Of a stretch of DNA of 64,000 nt, positions 62,333 through 64,000 are shown one piece after another. The notes below the pieces were generated by a model that saw only the letters and a program-made list of their open reading frames with translations, was not told where the DNA came from and searched no databases. Source of the stretch: Hyphomicrobiales bacterium. Lineage in GTDB: Bacteria; Pseudomonadota; Alphaproteobacteria; Rhizobiales; Xanthobacteraceae. The stretch lies in the NCBI GenBank assembly GCA_017305665.1, contig JAFKKH010000016.1:62001-126000 (forward strand). Reading direction: 5' to 3'. The position numbers and the translations under genes are program-made. The stretch's first letter is position 1. The number at the start of each line of letters is the position of its first letter.

Positions 62333-63282
62333 TCATGTCGCGTGTTGAAGCAGCGCCCCGGCGGTCCTGCGTTCGATCTCGCGATCCAGTCTGTGCGCAA
62401 GCTCCGGGCTGACGTCGACCATCGGCAGGCGTACCTCGGCGCTGTCGATCAGGCCGATGCGCCACAGCCAGTGCTTGAGCGGCGCAGGACTCGGCTCCGC
62501 AAACAGAAGCCGGGTGAGTTGAGCGACGCTCTGCCAAAGCTCCCAGGCCGCTTCACGGTTGCCTGCGAGCAGCAGGGCTCTGATCGCCGCGAACGTTCCG
62601 GTTTCGAGATGCGCCGAAGCGAGGATGGCACCGTCGGCGCCATCAGCCAGTGCCTCGAAATATTGTGCATCCTCGCCGGTGAGAACCGTTGTGCATCCTC
62701 GCCGGTGAGAACCGTGAAGTCATTCGGGCGCTGTCGCAACAACTCGATGGATTGCTTGCGGACGGCGCAACAGTCCTTCAGCCCGACGATGTTGTCGTGA
62801 TGCGCCAGTTGCAGCATCGTCTCATTGCCGAGATTGACGCCGGTGCGATAGGGGATGTTGTAGATCATCAGCGGATGCGCGGCTCGCTCCGCGAGCACGG
62901 TGAAGTGCTGCAGCATGCCGCGCTGCGACGGGCGCGCGTAGTATGGCGTCGAGATCAGGTATCCGTCGATCGGCCAAGCCGCCGTCTCATCGAGGGTCTC
63001 GCACAGCTTCGTCGTGTTGCTGCCGGACAGGCCGAGATAGATCGCGATCGGCCGTCCGCTTGCGCGCACCTCCGCGCGTGTCAGGGCGGCGATCCGTTCC
63101 AGTTCGGCGATGTCGAGCGTCATACCCTCACCGGTGGTGGCGCCGAGGATGAATCCATCGATCGGCGCGCCGGCATAGTGCGCGACGAGTCGCCGCAGCG
63201 ATGCTCCATCGAGTTGTCCATTCTTGAACGGCGTGACGAGCGGGAGCCAAAGGCCATGCAAGGCTGTGTGCGGTACGGGCAT
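62333..63282 (-). pseudogene. DapA-family gene inactivated by a 26-bp tandem duplication
   Basis: A dihydrodipicolinate synthase/N-acetylneuraminate lyase-type gene. The start MPVPHTALHG follows AAGGAG. The first 208 or so residues are intact: LVTPFKNGQLDG, GATTGEGMTLD, YYARPSQRG and YNIPYRTGVNLG, with the Schiff-base Lys in IVGLKDCCAV. At 62663-62715 a 26-bp unit is repeated, and because 26 is not divisible by three the frame is lost. After the duplication another frame continues EDAQYFEALADGADGAILAS and ends LQHAT at a TGA (62333-62335). Without the extra copy it would be an intact gene. Confidence 0.9.
62663..62715. repeat. 26-bp tandem duplication inside the DapA-like gene
   Basis: Copies TGTGCATCCTCGCCGGTGAG... 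at 62664-62689 and 62690-62715 are identical, and the match extends one base further at 62663. It is the only difference between the gene and an intact reading frame that I could find. Confidence 0.95.
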
Positions 63283-63325
63283 GTCCATCTCCTTGGGGTG
63301 CAGGCCGGAGACGGGCGACAATAAA

Positions 63326-63350
63326 AAACCCCGTCCGAACGGCGGGGTTT
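63326..63350 (-). terminator. Terminator in the leader of the DapA-like gene
   Basis: AAACCCCG at 63326-63333 pairs with CGGGGTTT at 63343-63350; on the minus strand TTTTTTATT follows. It lies only 40 bases before the DapA-like start, so it either ends an upstream transcript or acts as an attenuator. Confidence 0.75.
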
Positions 63351-63441
63351 GGGATCGGTGATGCGTGAAGACGTTATCGCGCGCGATCGCAAGGCCCCGG
63401 GCAGGGCGCTTTTTTCGACTGTGCGGCGACGTATGAATTCG

Positions 63442-63461
63442 ACATCATTCGTGAATGATGT
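63442..63461. promoter_or_regulatory. 20-bp palindrome over a candidate promoter
   Basis: ACATCATTC at 63442-63450 pairs perfectly with GAATGATGT at 63453-63461 around GT. On the minus strand a TTGACA (63483-63478) stands 17 bases before CATCAT, which overlaps the palindrome. This fits a repressor operator on the -10 region of a promoter reading toward the DapA-like gene. Confidence 0.5.
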
Positions 63462-63520
63462 GGCGCGTTCCCATCATTGTCAATGTGGTGGGACATGCGG
63501 CGGCCAAGTGTGATGCGCGC

Positions 63521-63657
63521 AAAAAAAACCGGGCTCCGAAGAGCCCGGTTTAAGGCAATGGCCACGTGAGGCCGACACAATCACCTTCCAAGAGGGATAA
63601 CCAGGTTTCCGCACCGCTGGAGGAGGGGGACAAATGCGCAGTGCGAACCCTTGGTGT
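63521..63657 (-). ncRNA. Candidate structured RNA with a UUCG-capped terminator
   Basis: On the minus strand, a possible promoter (TTGCTG, 18 bases, CATACT) leads into about 137 bases of self-complementary sequence: CGCAC/GTGCG with GGTT/AACC, and CCAAG/CTTGG outside it. The 3' end is a perfect 11-bp terminator (63526-63536 with 63541-63551), capped by UUCG and followed by a run of T. The alternative is the 3' untranslated region of the LysR gene. Confidence 0.4.
63526..63551 (-). terminator. Terminator with UUCG loop
   Basis: AAACCGGGCTC at 63526-63536 pairs perfectly with 63541-63551; read on the minus strand the loop is TTCG and eight T follow. It can end the LysR transcript or the candidate RNA above. 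Confidence 0.9.
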
Positions 63658-63786
63658 GCAAGCAGTATGATCCCCGTCATGCCGCCGCAGCAACTATCGG
63701 GGTCGCATGTCAGTCATGCGGAGTCCGGGGTGCGACGCGATACCGCTGTCACAGGCGACGCAGCAGCTTTTCTCGAGACAAGGGTG

Positions 63787-64000
63787 TCAGGACGGCCAGC
63801 GCTGCGCCTTGCTCACCACGAAATCGCGGAAAACCTGCACGCGCGCCACGGTTTTCAGCTCTTCGGGATACACAAAATACGTATCAAGCTGAATCGAATC
63901 GGACTCGCCGAACAGCTGCACGAGGCGATTGTTCTCGCCGACCAGATAATCCGGCAATGCAGCTATGCCGAGTCCCTGCTGACAGGCGCTGAACAGACCG
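63787..64000 (-). CDS. LysR-type regulator, C-terminal part (partial)
   Basis: The frame continues off the window. The visible 70 residues, GLFSACQQGLGIAALPDYLV, then LVQLFGESDSIQLDTYFVYPE and VQVFRDFVVSKAQRWPS at the end, are the C-terminal end of the effector-binding domain of LysR regulators. The DNA-binding domain lies outside. The stop is TGA (63787-63789). It may control the DapA-like gene or others, but no link can be seen in this window. Confidence 0.88.
   Translation of the reverse strand, partial: GLFSACQQGLGIAALPDYLVGENNRLVQLFGESDSIQLDTYFVYPEELKTVARVQVFRDFVVSKAQRWPS

Noticed and set aside
62663-62715. The 26-bp repeat as the start of a CRISPR array
   Set aside because: Only two copies in direct contact without spacers, inside a coding region.
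1-64000. Prophage, integrative element or insertion sequence
   Set aside because: No integrase, transposase, phage structural gene or flanking long repeat was found; the only mobile-like sequences are short intergenic palindromes.

Overview
The window looks like chromosomal DNA of a GC-rich alphaproteobacterium of the Bradyrhizobium/Rhodopseudomonas/Afipia group (Nitrobacteraceae). The evidence is a proton-translocating transhydrogenase split into three genes (pntAA-pntAB-pntB) behind an aa3-oxidase subunit IV gene; a GapR (DUF2312) chromatin protein; two phasins; a PdhS/PleC-like kinase; DUF1036, DUF1244, DUF3175 and DUF3606 proteins; a tRNA-His of the alphaproteobacterial kind (G1:U72, A73); and intergenic palindromes of the sort scattered through these genomes. 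No integrase, transposase, prophage, CRISPR array or rRNA was seen, so most of the region is housekeeping and niche-adaptation DNA.

Layout. 0-5 kb: a small secreted Cys protein, a YbaK-type deacylase, DUF3175, a degenerate-receiver/EAL protein, a haloacid dehalogenase and a dienelactone-hydrolase-like enzyme. 5-9 kb: an acyl-CoA dehydrogenase, an amidohydrolase and two MaoC-type hydratases around a strong 27-bp palindrome. 8.8-16 kb: bL36, TPR protein, pyruvate kinase with a DUF1036 protein, two palindromic repeats, DUF1244, GapR. 14.6-18.8 kb: a DUF882 (MepK-like) and an L,D-transpeptidase gene side by side. 19-25 kb: NtrC-type regulator, oligoendopeptidase F, L-lactate permease. 24.9-28.1 kb: oxidase subunit IV and transhydrogenase. 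28-34 kb: DUF3606 repeat protein, Ca2+/H+ antiporter, cupin, a His/Met-rich putative copper locus, bS21, aquaporin Z. 34-42 kb: purKE, a diguanylate cyclase, small coiled-coil proteins (two DUF465), an L-2-hydroxyglutarate-oxidase-like enzyme and a PAS-GGDEF-EAL protein. 42-45 kb: a polyamine-type ABC importer without a binding protein. 45-51.4 kb: AsmA, 3-oxoacid CoA-transferase AB, and an HMG-CoA-lyase/class III CoA-transferase pair that together form a plausible route to acetyl-CoA. 51.6-57 kb: a frameshifted binding-protein pseudogene, a large histidine kinase and two phasins. 57-64 kb: tRNA-His, small membrane and secreted proteins, a ParA-like ATPase, an MHYT-GGDEF-EAL protein, a DapA-like gene broken by a 26-bp tandem duplication, a candidate structured RNA, and the 3' end of a LysR regulator.

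Themes. Four proteins of cyclic-di-GMP turnover are present. Several gene pairs suggest shared jobs: L,D-transpeptidase with MepK-like endopeptidase, transhydrogenase with an oxidase subunit, and CoA-transferases with a lyase. Small genes below usual calling thresholds (bL36, oxidase subunit IV, a 53-aa protein at 57.6-57.8 kb, and a 19-codon leader ORF coupled to a phasin) were read directly from the sequence. No clear undescribed multi-gene system stands out. The best leads are the palindrome at 7452-7478, the dispersed palindrome family, the region 63283-63786, the two gene lesions and the His-rich secreted/outer-membrane pair.
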